Assembly: GCF_024518835.1 (NCBI RefSeq)
Contig: NZ_JANIGO010000002.1
Span: forward strand, 5,522-69,521
From: Limnobacter humi
GTDB lineage: Bacteria > Pseudomonadota > Gammaproteobacteria > Burkholderiales > Burkholderiaceae_B
DNA: 64,000 bases
Reading direction: 5' to 3'
In this document: positions 43,079-52,441 of the stretch, in pieces
Position numbering within the stretch: position 1 is the stretch's first letter
How the letters are laid out: each line of letters opens with the position of its first letter
The notes under the pieces: model-generated
The model's database searches: none
Told to the model about the DNA's origin: nothing
The model's input: the letters and a program-made list of their open reading frames with translations, nothing else
Made by a program: the position numbers and the translations under genes

Positions 43079-44412
43079 GCAAATACTCCATGCCAGTACC
43101 ACTGGGGAGGATCCATCTGCAAATCCCGATAAATCCACACCATGCTCCGTTGGGGATTCATTGCACAGTAATAGTCACGTTGGCATGGGGTGTTGTCCCA
43201 CCAGCCGTAATCCACCCGCTCAGGGCCCGACAGCAATTGCCAACGGCTGTTCAACGTCCAACTGGGGAGGGCGCCTTGCACGGCGCGTGCTTGTGGCAGC
43301 AACCACAGTGGGCGTGGTGTGCTGCCAGGCAATGCGGTGGGTACCTTGCGTTGGCTGGCCTGTGCGGGTGTGGGTTTGAATTGCAGACTGTGTTCGGGCC
43401 TTGGGTCTGGTGCGGTGTGTGCAAATAGCACCGCTTGCTCACCCAGGCGCGCGCGCAGCAGGTCGCAAGTGCTGTCCCAGTGGGTTTCGGTTTCCGTTGC
43501 ACTGGGAAACAGGCTCAAGCTGTGGGTTTGCCAGGGTTCGGTGTGTTCACAGCGCAGCAGGACATGGCGCACATCGTCGGTGAACGGCAAGCGCTGAAGA
43601 CGATGTTTCAACAGGTGCAACCAATCCTTGGCCTGGTGCATGGGGTTTGCACTGCGCAGGGGCAGTTCAATCTGCGCATGGGCTTCTTCGAAAGTCCAGT
43701 GCAGAGCCCGGGTGTGTTCTTGCCGGGCGTTCAACCAGTCTTCCAGTCGTTTGAGTAGCCGCTCTGCATGCCGAAGCAGGGCCTCGTGCTGCTGCGTGTG
43801 AAAAGGCAGTTCCTCCCGCTGTTCGAAAAACTCAGTGGGTGCATGAACCAGCAAGGCGGGCGCATCTCGGTGCTGCAAGCCAAAGCCGGAATCCAGTTCC
43901 CCTCGCAGGGTGTTGCCAAAGCGTTGGATGAAACCGTCGCGCGGCAGGTTCATCAACTGAGCCAAGGTGTGGAAGCCGCATTGTTCCCAGGTTTGCAAGG
44001 TGTGCAATGGGGCATCCAGTGCCTGGACTGGCAAGTCGTCCAGCGCGGGGCAGGTGTCCTGCTCTAGCCAATCTGCGTGCCGTTCAGCGGCTTTGTGCTT
44101 ACTGATCCACCAGGCGCCTGTGGCGGTGGCATGACGCCCCAGGTAGACCGGGTATTCCAAACCATCCAGGCTTTCCCACACTGTGTTCAGCAAGCCGTTC
44201 AGACCACCAAAGAGGCGCTCGCAACTGGCCACTTCCAGCAACCAACCCCGGTTGGCCTGGTGTTGATCCTGCCGCAGGCAAATGGTTGGGGTGAAACGCG
44301 CCATCCGTTCGTACACCTCGGCCTGGCGTTGCAGCACCCAGGGTTCAGAAGAGGGTTTGTTGCGGCTTGCCTGGGGTGTGGGTGTGAATCTCACGGCGAT
44401 CCAGCGCACCAT
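43075..44412 (-). CDS. imuB: Y-family polymerase-like protein ImuB
   Basis: 445 residues. ImuB is a catalytically inactive Y-family polymerase homologue that links DnaE2 to the beta clamp. Visible are YERMARFTPTICLR, the palm/fingers-like ASCERLFGGLNGLL, the thumb-like DLPVQALDAPLHTLQTWEQCG and the C-terminal Trp-rich region (VDYGWWDN, QWYWHG). The N-terminus is about 50-60 residues shorter than in typical ImuB: only some 25 residues precede the VLQRQAEVYERM stretch. ATG 44412 has AGGAGG upstream. It overlaps the end of imuA by 68 bases and dnaE2 by GTGA. Confidence 0.85.
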   Translation of the reverse strand: MVRWIAVRFTPTPQASRNKPSSEPWVLQRQAEVYERMARFTPTICLRQDQHQANRGWLLEVASCERLFGGLNGLLNTVWESLDGLEYPVYLGRHATATGAWWISKHKAAERHADWLEQDTCPALDDLPVQALDAPLHTLQTWEQCGFHTLAQLMNLPRDGFIQRFGNTLRGELDSGFGLQHRDAPALLVHAPTEFFEQREELPFHTQQHEALLRHAERLLKRLEDWLNARQEHTRALHWTFEEAHAQIELPLRSANPMHQAKDWLHLLKHRLQRLPFTDDVRHVLLRCEHTEPWQTHSLSLFPSATETETHWDSTCDLLRARLGEQAVLFAHTAPDPRPEHSLQFKPTPAQASQRKVPTALPGSTPRPLWLLPQARAVQGALPSWTLNSRWQLLSGPERVDYGWWDNTPCQRDYYCAMNPQRSMVWIYRDLQMDPPQWYWHGVFA

Positions 44413-45163
44413 AAACCTCCTGTGAGCGTGGGCCAATCGTGGCGTTTAGTTCATGTTCAAGCATCAGCCCGGGCAGGGCGCTGTGTGGTGTGGGCAGTGC
44501 AATACTCAAAGGGTGTTCCATGACTGGGCCACGCCGTTTAATGAGATGCACCCGCAGCCGGTGTGGGCTTTGTGCGGTCAGGCACAGGCGCAGTGAGGCC
44601 GGTGATGGCTGGTGTTGCGCATGTAGGGGGCGAAATACAAAACTGAGGCCTGCGCTTCGGCTGGACTGGTATTGCAAACGCCGCAACGTGGTTGGGCTGA
44701 CCAACTGCCGGTCCTCGGGCAACCACACCAGAAGCGCACCAAAGGCATCGCTGCGCAACAGTTGTTCCACGGCCCACAAGCGGTCTTGGGGCTTGCTGGT
44801 TTGTACCAGCGTGAGCTGTTTCAGGTTGACGCCATATTGCTCAAACACCGGGGTGAGGGGCAGGTGTGGGGGGGCCACCATCACCAGTTTGCGTTCTTCC
44901 AGCGATAGTCGCCTTAACACCGGCATGAGGAAACGCAGCTCGCCAATACCCTGGTGTTTCAGCAACAGTTCAATCAGGTTTCGGGTTGGCCAACCGCCAC
45001 CGGGCAGTTGCTGGTCGAGTTCGACAAAGCCACTGGGTATGCGGGCGGTGGTGTCGCTGCCCAGTTGGTGGGCGCGCCACAGGGCGGGGTGAATGTGTTC
45101 AGGCTGCAGGGGGGCGGCTGGCTGGCCGCCGTTTTCCAGAGGCAATTTGGGTGTGGATGACAT
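44345..45163 (-). CDS. imuA: ImuA, RecA/SulA-like partner of the mutagenesis cassette
   Basis: A 272-residue protein of the ImuA family, RecA-fold-like: the N-terminal helix (HPALWRAHQLG), PSGFVELDQQLPGGGWPTRN (the ImuA/RecA-like strand-loop), KLVMVAPPHLPLTP and a C-terminal region rich in basic residues. It works with ImuB and DnaE2 in SOS mutagenesis. It lies 26 bases downstream of lexA with no promoter of its own evident, so it is under the lexA SOS box. Confidence 0.9.
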   Translation of the reverse strand: MSSTPKLPLENGGQPAAPLQPEHIHPALWRAHQLGSDTTARIPSGFVELDQQLPGGGWPTRNLIELLLKHQGIGELRFLMPVLRRLSLEERKLVMVAPPHLPLTPVFEQYGVNLKQLTLVQTSKPQDRLWAVEQLLRSDAFGALLVWLPEDRQLVSPTTLRRLQYQSSRSAGLSFVFRPLHAQHQPSPASLRLCLTAQSPHRLRVHLIKRRGPVMEHPLSIALPTPHSALPGLMLEHELNATIGPRSQEVYGALDRREIHTHTPGKPQQTLF

Positions 45164-45189
45164 GGAAAACCCCGTATAGGCTGTGCATG

Positions 45190-45894
45190 TCAGTGCAAGT
45201 GCCCTTGGCGAATCAAACCGACCGCCAAGCCTTCAATTGCAAAGCTGTCTTTGCGCAAGTCCACTTCGATGGGGGCGAACTCCGCGTTTTCCGCGTGCAA
45301 TTCCACCGAATGGCCCTTTTTGAAAAACCGTTTTACGGTGACATCGTCGTTGACGCGGGCCACCACCACTTGCCCGGCCCGGGCTTCGGTGGTGCGTTTA
45401 ACCGCCAACAGGTCGCCGTCCAGAATGCCGATGTCTTTCATGGACATGCCCCGAACCTTCAGCAGGTAATCGGGTTTGTCAGGAAAAAGGGCAGGGTCAA
45501 CCGGCACATGTTTTTCAACATGTTCCTGGGCCAGAATGGGGCTGCCTGCCGCCACACGTCCCACCAGGGGTAGCTGCATGAATTGTTCGGCCAGCGCTGC
45601 AAGATGGTCGGCTGCTTTGTTGGCTGCCAAAGTAGCCGCTGCGGTGGCTTTGCCAGCCAACTCATCCAGCCCCTCGGCATAGTCACCCAGCAGGCGAATG
45701 CCCCGGGATGTGCTGGCATCCAGCGCAATCACATTTTTTTTGGCCAAAGCCTGCAGATGGTCTTCCGCCGCGTTGGCTGAGCGAAAGCCCAATGTTTTGG
45801 CAATTTCTGCCCGTGTGGGCGGCCGGCCAAATTGCGCGATTTGTTCACGAATCAGGTCCAGGATTTCTTGCTGGCGAGCGGTCAAGCCTTTCAT
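45190..45894 (-). CDS. lexA: SOS response repressor LexA
   Basis: 234 residues: an N-terminal winged helix ([29 protein letters not shown]) and a C-terminal S24 peptidase domain with the self-cleavage site A116-G117 (VAAGSP), Ser151 (RGMSMKD) and Lys188 (VTVKRF). The linker between domains (about residues 72-106) is long and Ala-rich ([20 protein letters not shown]), making the protein about 30 residues longer than E. coli LexA. Start ATG 45894; the frame is open much further upstream but covers the SOS box and is not coding. Autoregulated through 45918-45933. Confidence 0.95.
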   Translation of the reverse strand: MKGLTARQQEILDLIREQIAQFGRPPTRAEIAKTLGFRSANAAEDHLQALAKKNVIALDASTSRGIRLLGDYAEGLDELAGKATAAATLAANKAADHLAALAEQFMQLPLVGRVAAGSPILAQEHVEKHVPVDPALFPDKPDYLLKVRGMSMKDIGILDGDLLAVKRTTEARAGQVVVARVNDDVTVKRFFKKGHSVELHAENAEFAPIEVDLRKDSFAIEGLAVGLIRQGHLH

Positions 45895-45917
45895 GGTGGC
45901 ACTCTCGAAGTGATGTG

Positions 45918-45933
45918 CTGTAATTATATCCAG
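45918..45933 (-). promoter_or_regulatory. LexA-binding SOS box
   Basis: CTGTAATTATATCCAG on the given strand fits CTG-N10-CAG with an AT-rich centre. It lies 24 bases before the lexA ATG, so it controls lexA-imuA-imuB-dnaE2. Confidence 0.9.
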
Positions 45934-46046
45934 TAAATTGAAAATTGCCAACCAGCAATTCACCACCAACCGGGTTGAATCCAATTGATTGCACCAGCGG
46001 TACAACAGACATCTTCGGGAGGGACAGCCTGGGAGACTCGGCCAAA

Positions 46047-46070
46047 GCGGGGCGACACGATTCGCCCCGC
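46047..46070. repeat. GC-rich hairpin in the lexA-yaaA intergenic region
   Basis: GCGGGGCGA-CACGAT-TCGCCCCGC, perfect 9-bp arms, about 120 bases before yaaA. No T-run. The 296-base gap otherwise holds only the SOS box and the presumed yaaA promoter. Confidence 0.45.
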
Positions 46071-46190
46071 GGCCACCACACTGTTCACCCTGCCCAGTTT
46101 TTCCCGCCATCGGGTCCGCCCGTATCCTTTGCTTCCCCACTTCCTGCGATAATGTCGGTTTGTGTTTCATCCCCCATTCCGAGTTGCGCC

Positions 46191-46967
46191 ATGTTGCTAG
46201 TTGTACTGTCGCCTGCCAAATCGCTGGATTACGAAACCCCTTTGTCCACCACGCTCAGCACCAAGCCGCAGTTTGTGCCGCAGGCTGAGGCTTTGGTCGA
46301 CACGTTGCGCCCCATGAGTCCGGCAGCGTTGGGCGAACTCATGTCGATTTCCGACAAACTGGCAGTGCTCAACACCACGCGTTATGCCGAGTGGTCAACA
46401 ACATTCACCAAACGCAATTCACGTCCAGCCGTGCTGGCCTTCAACGGCGATGTCTACGACGGTTTGGATGCCAAAACCCTGGATGAAGACGGTTTGAAAT
46501 TTGCGCAAGCGCATGTGCGCATCCTGTCGGGCCTGTACGGCATTCTTCGCCCTCTGGACCTGATGCAGCCCTACCGATTGGAGATGGGCACCCGTTTGCC
46601 AAATCCCAAAGGTGAAAACCTGTACAGCTACTGGAAAGACACGATCGCGCCTGCACTCAACAAAGAACTGAAAGGCGAAAACCCTGTGTTGGTCAATCTG
46701 GCCTCAGACGAGTATTTCAAATCGGTGGATGTGAAAGCCCTGAAAGCCACTGTCATTGAACCCGTGTTTCAGGATGAAAAAAATGGCCAGTACAAGGTCA
46801 TCAGTTTCTTCGCCAAAAAAGCCCGTGGCTTGATGGCCCGTTACCTGATTGACCATCGCATTACCGAGGCAGAGAAACTAAAAAAATTCAATGTCGATGG
46901 TTACAAATACGATGCCAAATCCTCCACCGATACCCGCTGGGTGTTTCGCCGCAAGGAGCCCGCGTGA
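46191..46967 (+). CDS. yaaA: Peroxide stress protein YaaA (UPF0246)
   Basis: A 258-residue protein starting [17 protein letters not shown], the family hallmark, with [12 protein letters not shown] and the C-terminal [12 protein letters not shown]. YaaA lowers free iron under peroxide stress and has DNA-binding fold features. ATG 46191 gives the family N-terminus; the frame upstream is open but non-homologous. Its stop shares a base with the surE start. Confidence 0.94.
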   Translation: MLLVVLSPAKSLDYETPLSTTLSTKPQFVPQAEALVDTLRPMSPAALGELMSISDKLAVLNTTRYAEWSTTFTKRNSRPAVLAFNGDVYDGLDAKTLDEDGLKFAQAHVRILSGLYGILRPLDLMQPYRLEMGTRLPNPKGENLYSYWKDTIAPALNKELKGENPVLVNLASDEYFKSVDVKALKATVIEPVFQDEKNGQYKVISFFAKKARGLMARYLIDHRITEAEKLKKFNVDGYKYDAKSSTDTRWVFRRKEPA

Positions 46968-47737
46968 TGGCCTCGCACAGCATTCCTCGCATTCTCATCA
47001 GCAACGATGACGGGTACAGCGCCCCCGGTATTCTGGCCTTGCATGCAGCGCTGATTGAGCGCTTCGGCACAGCCATTCACCTCGATGTGATGGCGCCGGA
47101 GCAGGACCGTTCGGGTGCATCCAATTCGCTCACGCTGGACCGCCCACTGACCGTTCGCACGGCATCCAACGGCTTTCGTTACGTGAACGGCACACCCACC
47201 GACTGCGTACACATTGCAGTCACGGGTTTGCTGGACGAGCGGCCTGATCTGGTGCTTTCTGGCATCAACAACGGCGCCAACATGGGCGATGACACCATTT
47301 ACTCCGGCACTGTGGCTGCTGCCATGGAAGGCTACCAGTGCGGTCTTCCCGCGATTGCCTTTTCGCTGGCTGGTAAAGGCTATGCACACCTGGACAGTGC
47401 TGCCCGTGTGGCGGCCGAAATTGTGGAGCGTTTTCTGGACAAGCCTCAGGGGCTTGAACACTGCCTGCTGAATGTGAACATTCCGCCTTTGCCCTACGAC
47501 GAGTTGCAGGGTTATGAGTGCACACGGTTGGGCAAGCGCCACCATGCAGAGCCGGTCATTCCCACCACCAACCCCAAAGATGAAGTGGTGTACTGGATTG
47601 GTCCCCCAGGCAGCGCCAAGGATGCAGGCCCAGGTACCGATTTTTATGCGGTCAAGGCAGGGCGTGTGTCTGTGAGCCCGCTGAAGGCCGATCTGAGTGA
47701 TTTCAACCTGATCAACACCGTGGCGGCCTGGCTGTAA
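46967..47737 (+). CDS. surE: 5'/3'-nucleotidase SurE
   Basis: A 256-residue metal-dependent survival-protein phosphatase acting on nucleoside monophosphates. The catalytic N-terminus is [14 protein letters not shown] with the DD pair; [10 protein letters not shown] and [18 protein letters not shown] complete the site. ATG 46967 overlaps the yaaA stop by one base; the GTG at 46964 is also possible. First of surE-pcm-nlpD. Confidence 0.96.
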   Translation: MASHSIPRILISNDDGYSAPGILALHAALIERFGTAIHLDVMAPEQDRSGASNSLTLDRPLTVRTASNGFRYVNGTPTDCVHIAVTGLLDERPDLVLSGINNGANMGDDTIYSGTVAAAMEGYQCGLPAIAFSLAGKGYAHLDSAARVAAEIVERFLDKPQGLEHCLLNVNIPPLPYDELQGYECTRLGKRHHAEPVIPTTNPKDEVVYWIGPPGSAKDAGPGTDFYAVKAGRVSVSPLKADLSDFNLINTVAAWL

Positions 47738-47741
47738 ACGC

Positions 47742-48482
47742 ATGGACCAGAAGCCCCGTTTCAAGCCCGCCCCCGTGCTGATGCCGCAGTCTGCCCGCAA
47801 GGTGGACCGCGTGCCCGAGCGCATCGGTGGTTTGAGTTTGACCTCTGACCGAGCGCGGGCAAACCTGGTGGCCAAGTTAAAAACACTGGGCATTGCCAAC
47901 CAGCAGGTGTTGGACGTTGTGGGTGCTGTGCCCCGTCACTTGTTTGTGGACGAGGCATTTGCATCACGCGCCTATGAAGACGCTGCCCTGCCGATTGGGC
48001 ACCAGCAAACCATTTCGCGGCCGTTCACGGTGGCCCGCTTTGCGGAATACGCATTGCAAGGTCGAAAGTCGCTGGACAATGTGCTGGAGGTGGGGGCGGG
48101 TTGTGGTTATCAGGCAGCCGTGTTTGCCAGTCTGGCCAAGCGCGTGGTCAGCATTGAACGCATTGAGGCGTTGTATCACAAGGCTGTGCGGAACCTTGCT
48201 GCTGCTGCGGTCTCCAAAGTGAAGGTATTGCACGGTGATGGCCTCTTGGGCATGCCCGCGCTGGCACCGTTTGATGTCATTATTGTGGCCGCCGCCGGCC
48301 TGGATATTCCGCAGGAGCTGCTTCGGCAGTTGAAAGTGGGCGGGCGGCTGATTGTGCCTGTGGCCGATCAGGACAAACAGGTGCTGGTCACGGTGGATCG
48401 ATTGACCGCCGATAAATGGCACCGCGAGAACAAAGACTTGGTTAAATTCGTGCCCCTGCTGAAGGGCACCCGTGAGGTTTAG
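47742..48482 (+). CDS. pcm: Protein-L-isoaspartate O-methyltransferase
   Basis: 246 residues. SAM-dependent repair of isoaspartyl residues in proteins. Motif I is VLEVGAGCGYQAAVFA, with RPFTVARFAEY and the post-I stretch VVSIERIEALY. It has an N-terminal extension of about 25 residues compared with E. coli. It begins 4 bases after surE. Confidence 0.95.
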   Translation: MDQKPRFKPAPVLMPQSARKVDRVPERIGGLSLTSDRARANLVAKLKTLGIANQQVLDVVGAVPRHLFVDEAFASRAYEDAALPIGHQQTISRPFTVARFAEYALQGRKSLDNVLEVGAGCGYQAAVFASLAKRVVSIERIEALYHKAVRNLAAAAVSKVKVLHGDGLLGMPALAPFDVIIVAAAGLDIPQELLRQLKVGGRLIVPVADQDKQVLVTVDRLTADKWHRENKDLVKFVPLLKGTREV

Positions 48483-48534
48483 GCTCACCGCCTGAGCCCA
48501 CGCTTGGTATAGACATGGCATGGAGAAGAGAACA

Positions 48535-49341
48535 ATGAAAAACACCCGTCACCTGTTGCTGCTTGGTGTGGCCTCTGCAGTGTTGGCTGCCTGTACATCC
48601 GTACCCTTGAACCAGCCGGCACCCGTGATTGACCGTTTGCCCACGCGCAATGTTGAAGGCGGTTACCAGGCTGTGGACGGCTATTACACCGTGGTTGGGG
48701 GCGATACGCTGTATAAAATTGCCCTGGAGTTTGGTCTGGATTGGCGCGAGTTGGCGCGCGCCAACAACATCAGCGACCCCAACAAAATTTTTGTGGGCCA
48801 GCGCTTGAAAGTGGAGGGCATTTCTTCTGCACCTGCTGTGGCTGGTGCAGGCACCACGACGGACAGCAATGGCGTGGAAGTCACCCCGGTTGCGCCTGCG
48901 GGTGGTGCAAAGCCCATCGAAGCCCCCAAGGTGATTGAGACCACCCCGGTTGAGCCGCCCAAACCGTTTGCCGCCACATTGGGCTTTGTTTGGCCCCACC
49001 CTGGTGAAGTGCTGCAGGGTTACAAAGCCGGTAGCAGCAAAGGGCTGGACATTGCGGCCAAGGTGGGCGACCCGGTGGTGGCAGCCCAGGCGGGCAGGGT
49101 GGTGTATTCCGGCAACGCATTGCGGGGCTATGGCAACCTGATCATCCTCAAACACGACAACAATTTGCTGACCGCCTACGCCCACAACAAAACACTGCTG
49201 GTCAAAGAGGGTGACCCGGTAACCAAAGGCCAGAAAATTGCCGAGGCAGGCCAGTCGGACGCCGATCGACCCAAACTTCACTTTGAAGTGCGCAAACAGG
49301 GCAAGCCTGTGGATCCCATGGACTACCTGCCCAAGCGATAA
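48535..49341 (+). CDS. nlpD: NlpD-like lipoprotein, LysM plus degenerate LytM domain
   Basis: A 268-residue lipoprotein (LAAC, Cys20). A LysM peptidoglycan-binding domain (YYTVVGGDTLYKIALEFGLD) is followed by a Pro/Ala/Thr linker and a C-terminal M23/LytM domain. The zinc-site histidine of active M23 enzymes is replaced (SSKGLDIAA instead of HxGxD), as in NlpD and EnvC, so it is expected to activate amidases in cell separation and not to cut peptidoglycan itself. ATG 48535 has GAGAAGAG upstream. rpoS, which usually follows, is absent. Confidence 0.9.
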   Translation: MKNTRHLLLLGVASAVLAACTSVPLNQPAPVIDRLPTRNVEGGYQAVDGYYTVVGGDTLYKIALEFGLDWRELARANNISDPNKIFVGQRLKVEGISSAPAVAGAGTTTDSNGVEVTPVAPAGGAKPIEAPKVIETTPVEPPKPFAATLGFVWPHPGEVLQGYKAGSSKGLDIAAKVGDPVVAAQAGRVVYSGNALRGYGNLIILKHDNNLLTAYAHNKTLLVKEGDPVTKGQKIAEAGQSDADRPKLHFEVRKQGKPVDPMDYLPKR

Positions 49342-49374
49342 GCCATCCATTCACACTTTATTGAACAATTCAAC

Positions 49375-50787
49375 ATGGGACGCAGCAGAAACAGAACACC
49401 GGCCGCACCGGTCCAGGTGAAGCTGGTGGTCGAGTCCATCGACCTCGAAGGCAATGGCGTTGGCCATGTAGACGGCAAAGTGCATTTCGTCGATGGTGCC
49501 ATTACGGGTGAAACCGTGGTGGCCGAGGTCACGCGAAGCAAGCCCTCCTATGCCAGGGCCATCACGCGGCAGGTGCTTTCCGAGTCCGCACTGCGTGTCA
49601 AGCCGAAGTGCCCACACTTTGGAACTTGCGGGGGTTGCGCTGTTCAGCACATTGAGCCCGATGCGCAGGTGGCCATCAAAAATCGTGCATTGGAAGATTT
49701 GTTGGAGCGCATTGGTCGACAAAAGCCTGAACAAATGATGCGCCCCATGGTGGGCCCGTTTTGGGGGTATCGCCACCGCGCACGCCTCACTGTTCGCTTT
49801 GTGGAGAAGAAAGGCGGCATGCTGGTGGGTTTCCATGAAAAAGGGTCCAGCTATGTGGCCACCATGACCGAGTGCCATGTACTGCCTAAGCGCATATCCG
49901 ACTTGCTGGTGCCGATTGGCCGCATGCTGGAGACGCTGTCCATCTACACGCGCATTCCCCAGTTGGAGCTGGCTGTCGGGCATGAGGTCACTGCACTGGT
50001 GTTGCGTCATCTGGAGCCCTTGTCGGACGGTGATCTGAATACGCTGCGCGTGTTTGGGCAAGCCCACGGTATTGACTGGTGGCTGCAGCCGGAGGGCCCG
50101 GCATCGGCTTATCGTCTGGAAGCCGATGTGCCTCGGGAGTTGGCCTATCACATTCCAAGTTTTGGTGTGCAGATGCGTTTCCGGCCCACGGACTTTACCC
50201 AGGTCAACCATTGGATCAACGACTCCATGGTCAGTCGTGCGGTATCGCTATTGGACTTGAAACCCGAAGATCGCGTACTGGACCTGTTTTGCGGTCTCGG
50301 AAATTTCTCATTGCCTTTGGCCACCCGAAGCCGTTTCGTCAAGGGCTTTGAAGGTTCACAGGACTTGGTCGATCGAGCTGGTGCCAATGCGGTGCTCAAC
50401 GGCCTTCAGGACAAAACCGAGTTTCATGTTCGCAACCTGTTCGAGGTTGAAAGCCCGGAATGGGAGAGTTGGGGGCAGTTCGACAAAGTGTTGATCGACC
50501 CCCCACGGGATGGGGCACTTGAAATTTGCAAAGCGATTGTGGGTGCAAAGCCTGCGTATCAGCCTCGTCGAATCGTGTATGTATCGTGCAACCCGGCAAC
50601 CTTGGCCAGGGATGTGGCTGTGCTGTGTTGCGCGGGGCCATACGTGCTTAAACAGGCGGGGGTGATCAATATGTTTCCGCACACGTCGCATGTGGAGTCG
50701 ATTGCTGTGTTTGAGCGCAAGGCCGATTGGGTACCGATCGGGGCGCCAGCGGAGCAGGGTGCAGCGACTGAGCTGCGCGCAGAATAA
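49375..50787 (+). CDS. rlmD: 23S rRNA (uracil-1939-C5)-methyltransferase
   Basis: 470 residues: TRAM domain at the N-terminus (VESIDLEGNGVGHVDGKV), a 4Fe-4S cysteine set (CPHFGTCGGC plus an upstream or downstream Cys), and a SAM methyltransferase domain with VLDLFCGLGNFSLPLA, IDPPRDGA and the catalytic cysteine in VYVSCNPATLARD. Family RumA/TrmA. It follows nlpD by 33 bases. Confidence 0.94.
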   Translation: MGRSRNRTPAAPVQVKLVVESIDLEGNGVGHVDGKVHFVDGAITGETVVAEVTRSKPSYARAITRQVLSESALRVKPKCPHFGTCGGCAVQHIEPDAQVAIKNRALEDLLERIGRQKPEQMMRPMVGPFWGYRHRARLTVRFVEKKGGMLVGFHEKGSSYVATMTECHVLPKRISDLLVPIGRMLETLSIYTRIPQLELAVGHEVTALVLRHLEPLSDGDLNTLRVFGQAHGIDWWLQPEGPASAYRLEADVPRELAYHIPSFGVQMRFRPTDFTQVNHWINDSMVSRAVSLLDLKPEDRVLDLFCGLGNFSLPLATRSRFVKGFEGSQDLVDRAGANAVLNGLQDKTEFHVRNLFEVESPEWESWGQFDKVLIDPPRDGALEICKAIVGAKPAYQPRRIVYVSCNPATLARDVAVLCCAGPYVLKQAGVINMFPHTSHVESIAVFERKADWVPIGAPAEQGAATELRAE

Positions 50788-50788
50788 C

Positions 50789-50813
50789 AAACGGGGCCCT
50801 AGGGGCCCCGTTT
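50789..50813. terminator. Terminator hairpin after rlmD
   Basis: AAACGGGGCCC-TAG-GGGCCCCGTTT starts 1 base after the rlmD stop. An 11-bp stem with A and T flanks, symmetric so it could act in both directions; the T-run is short. Confidence 0.75.
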
Positions 50814-50983
50814 ACGTTGGAGACTGGCCTCTCCAACTTGGCGGTCGATACTATATCGACCTGTCGAGCTTTCAGATTGCGCCTTTTGCAAACCGATTGC
50901 AAGTACTTTTCATGTTGCGCTGTGTCAAGAAAAGTCTTTTTCAACAAAGGTTTACGCGTGGTAAACCCCTGTTGATCCCACCA

Positions 50984-51688
50984 TCAGTCGCGATCACCAC
51001 CCGCAAATGCCATGAGCAACTGCAGCAAGTTGACAAACAGGTTGTACAGGTCCAGGTAAATGGCCAAGGCAGCGGTGATGTAGTTGTCTTCACCGCCGCG
51101 CATCACGCGCTGCAGGTCATACAACAAGAACATCGAAAACAAGCCCACGCACAGGGTTGAAATGGTCAGCGACAGGGCTGGCATTTTCAGGAAGATGTTG
51201 GCCACCGAAGCGACCAACACCATCATGAGCACCACAAACAAGGTTTTGCCCATGGTGGTGAAATCCCGTTTGGTCACGGCCGCGTAACTGGCCAAGCCAA
51301 AGAAAATAGCGCCGGTGCCCAGTGAGGCCATGGCGATGATCGAGCCGCCGTTGCTGTATCGCAGGGCGACCGACAAGATGCCCGACAGCATCAAGCCCAT
51401 GAAGAATGTAAAGCCCAACATGAGCACCACGCCCAAGCCATTGTCTTTGTTGCGTTGAATACCCCAAACAAAACCAAACATGGCGGCCATCATGACCAGG
51501 AACGAGATGAGTGGGCTGCCCGCAAACAACCTGAAGAAGCCAAACTGAACACCCAAGGTGGCACCCAGCGCTGTCGGAATCATGGACAGCGCCAGCAAAA
51601 AGTAAGTGTTGCGCAGCACACGGTTGGTGTCTTGCACCACGACGGTGTCCGCGGATCGTCCAAACGAGGTTACGTTGTAGTCAGACAT
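50984..51688 (-). CDS. BAX inhibitor-1 family membrane protein (YccA-like)
   Basis: A 234-residue, seven-helix membrane protein of the TMBIM/Bax inhibitor-1 family, closest in form to E. coli YccA, a modulator of the FtsH protease. The N-terminus ends before helix 1 (NTYFLLALSMIPTALGATLG); the C-terminal helix carries the acidic pair DLYNLFVNLLQLL expected for the calcium-leak-type pore. Single gene, divergent from ndk. Confidence 0.9.
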   Translation of the reverse strand: MSDYNVTSFGRSADTVVVQDTNRVLRNTYFLLALSMIPTALGATLGVQFGFFRLFAGSPLISFLVMMAAMFGFVWGIQRNKDNGLGVVLMLGFTFFMGLMLSGILSVALRYSNGGSIIAMASLGTGAIFFGLASYAAVTKRDFTTMGKTLFVVLMMVLVASVANIFLKMPALSLTISTLCVGLFSMFLLYDLQRVMRGGEDNYITAALAIYLDLYNLFVNLLQLLMAFAGGDRD

Positions 51689-51801
51689 GGATGAGTCACT
51701 CCCTGATCAATGCCCATGCTCATCGGCGAACTTGGGCTGTGTGTGAATTTAGAGTAATGGTAGGGGCGAAAAGTTGCAAATCAAGCGCGTGAACGGGCCT
51801 A

Positions 51802-51871
51802 GAGGAAATTTTTTAAAACACTGCAAAGCAAACTTCACACAGACGGGCTATAATATAAGGCTAATTTCCTC
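51802..51871 (+). promoter_or_regulatory. ndk promoter flanked by a 9-bp inverted repeat
   Basis: TATAAT at 51849-51854 is a perfect -10 without a good -35. GAGGAAATT (51802-51810) and AATTTCCTC (51863-51871) are perfect inverted copies on either side. The predicted leader of ndk is about 50 bases. Confidence 0.5.
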
Positions 51872-51911
51872 AATCTTTTCAAACTTTTCGATCATTTCTG
51901 GAGTTGTCCTC

Positions 51912-52337
51912 ATGGCAATCGAACGCACCCTGTCCATCATCAAGCCCGACGCAGTTGCAAAAAACGTGATTGGTCAGATTTATTCCCGTTTTGAAGGCGC
52001 AGGCCTGAAGGTGGTGGCTGCCCGCATGGCTCACCTGTCCCGCGCTGAAGCGGAAGGCTTCTATGCTGTGCACAAAGCCCGTCCTTTCTTCAAGGACCTG
52101 GTGGATTTCATGATTTCCGGTCCTGTGATGATCCAGGTTCTGGAAGGTGAGAACGCGATTGCCAAAAACCGCGAACTAATGGGTGCAACCAACCCCAAGG
52201 AAGCGGCAGCCGGCACCATTCGTGCCGATTTCGCTGAAAGCATTGATGCCAACGCTGTTCACGGTTCCGATGGTGCCGACACTGCGGCCGTTGAAATCGC
52301 CTACTTCTTCCGTTCCTCCCAGGTGTTTGCGCGCTAA
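51912..52337 (+). CDS. ndk: Nucleoside diphosphate kinase
   Basis: 141 residues, the standard length. It balances NTP pools by phosphotransfer through the catalytic His in [20 protein letters not shown]. The N-terminus [18 protein letters not shown] is canonical. ATG 51912; upstream in-frame codons are not homologous. Confidence 0.97.
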   Translation: MAIERTLSIIKPDAVAKNVIGQIYSRFEGAGLKVVAARMAHLSRAEAEGFYAVHKARPFFKDLVDFMISGPVMIQVLEGENAIAKNRELMGATNPKEAAAGTIRADFAESIDANAVHGSDGADTAAVEIAYFFRSSQVFAR

Positions 52338-52441
52338 TTTGGGTGCATCGGCCAGGGTGCTTTGCACACGCCTGGCAGCATTGGTAAGCGAAGTGGTAAA
52401 TTTGGCGGGGGCGCAGGCGCTCCCGCTTTTCATTCGAGCAC

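Noticed and set aside
43079-43138. A 20-residue N-terminal extension of DnaE2
   Set aside because: It lies inside imuB; the GTG at 43078 overlaps the imuB stop and has a ribosome-binding site.
45895-46170. A long N-terminal extension of LexA
   Set aside because: It would translate through the SOS box and has no homology to LexA; ATG 45894 gives the standard start.
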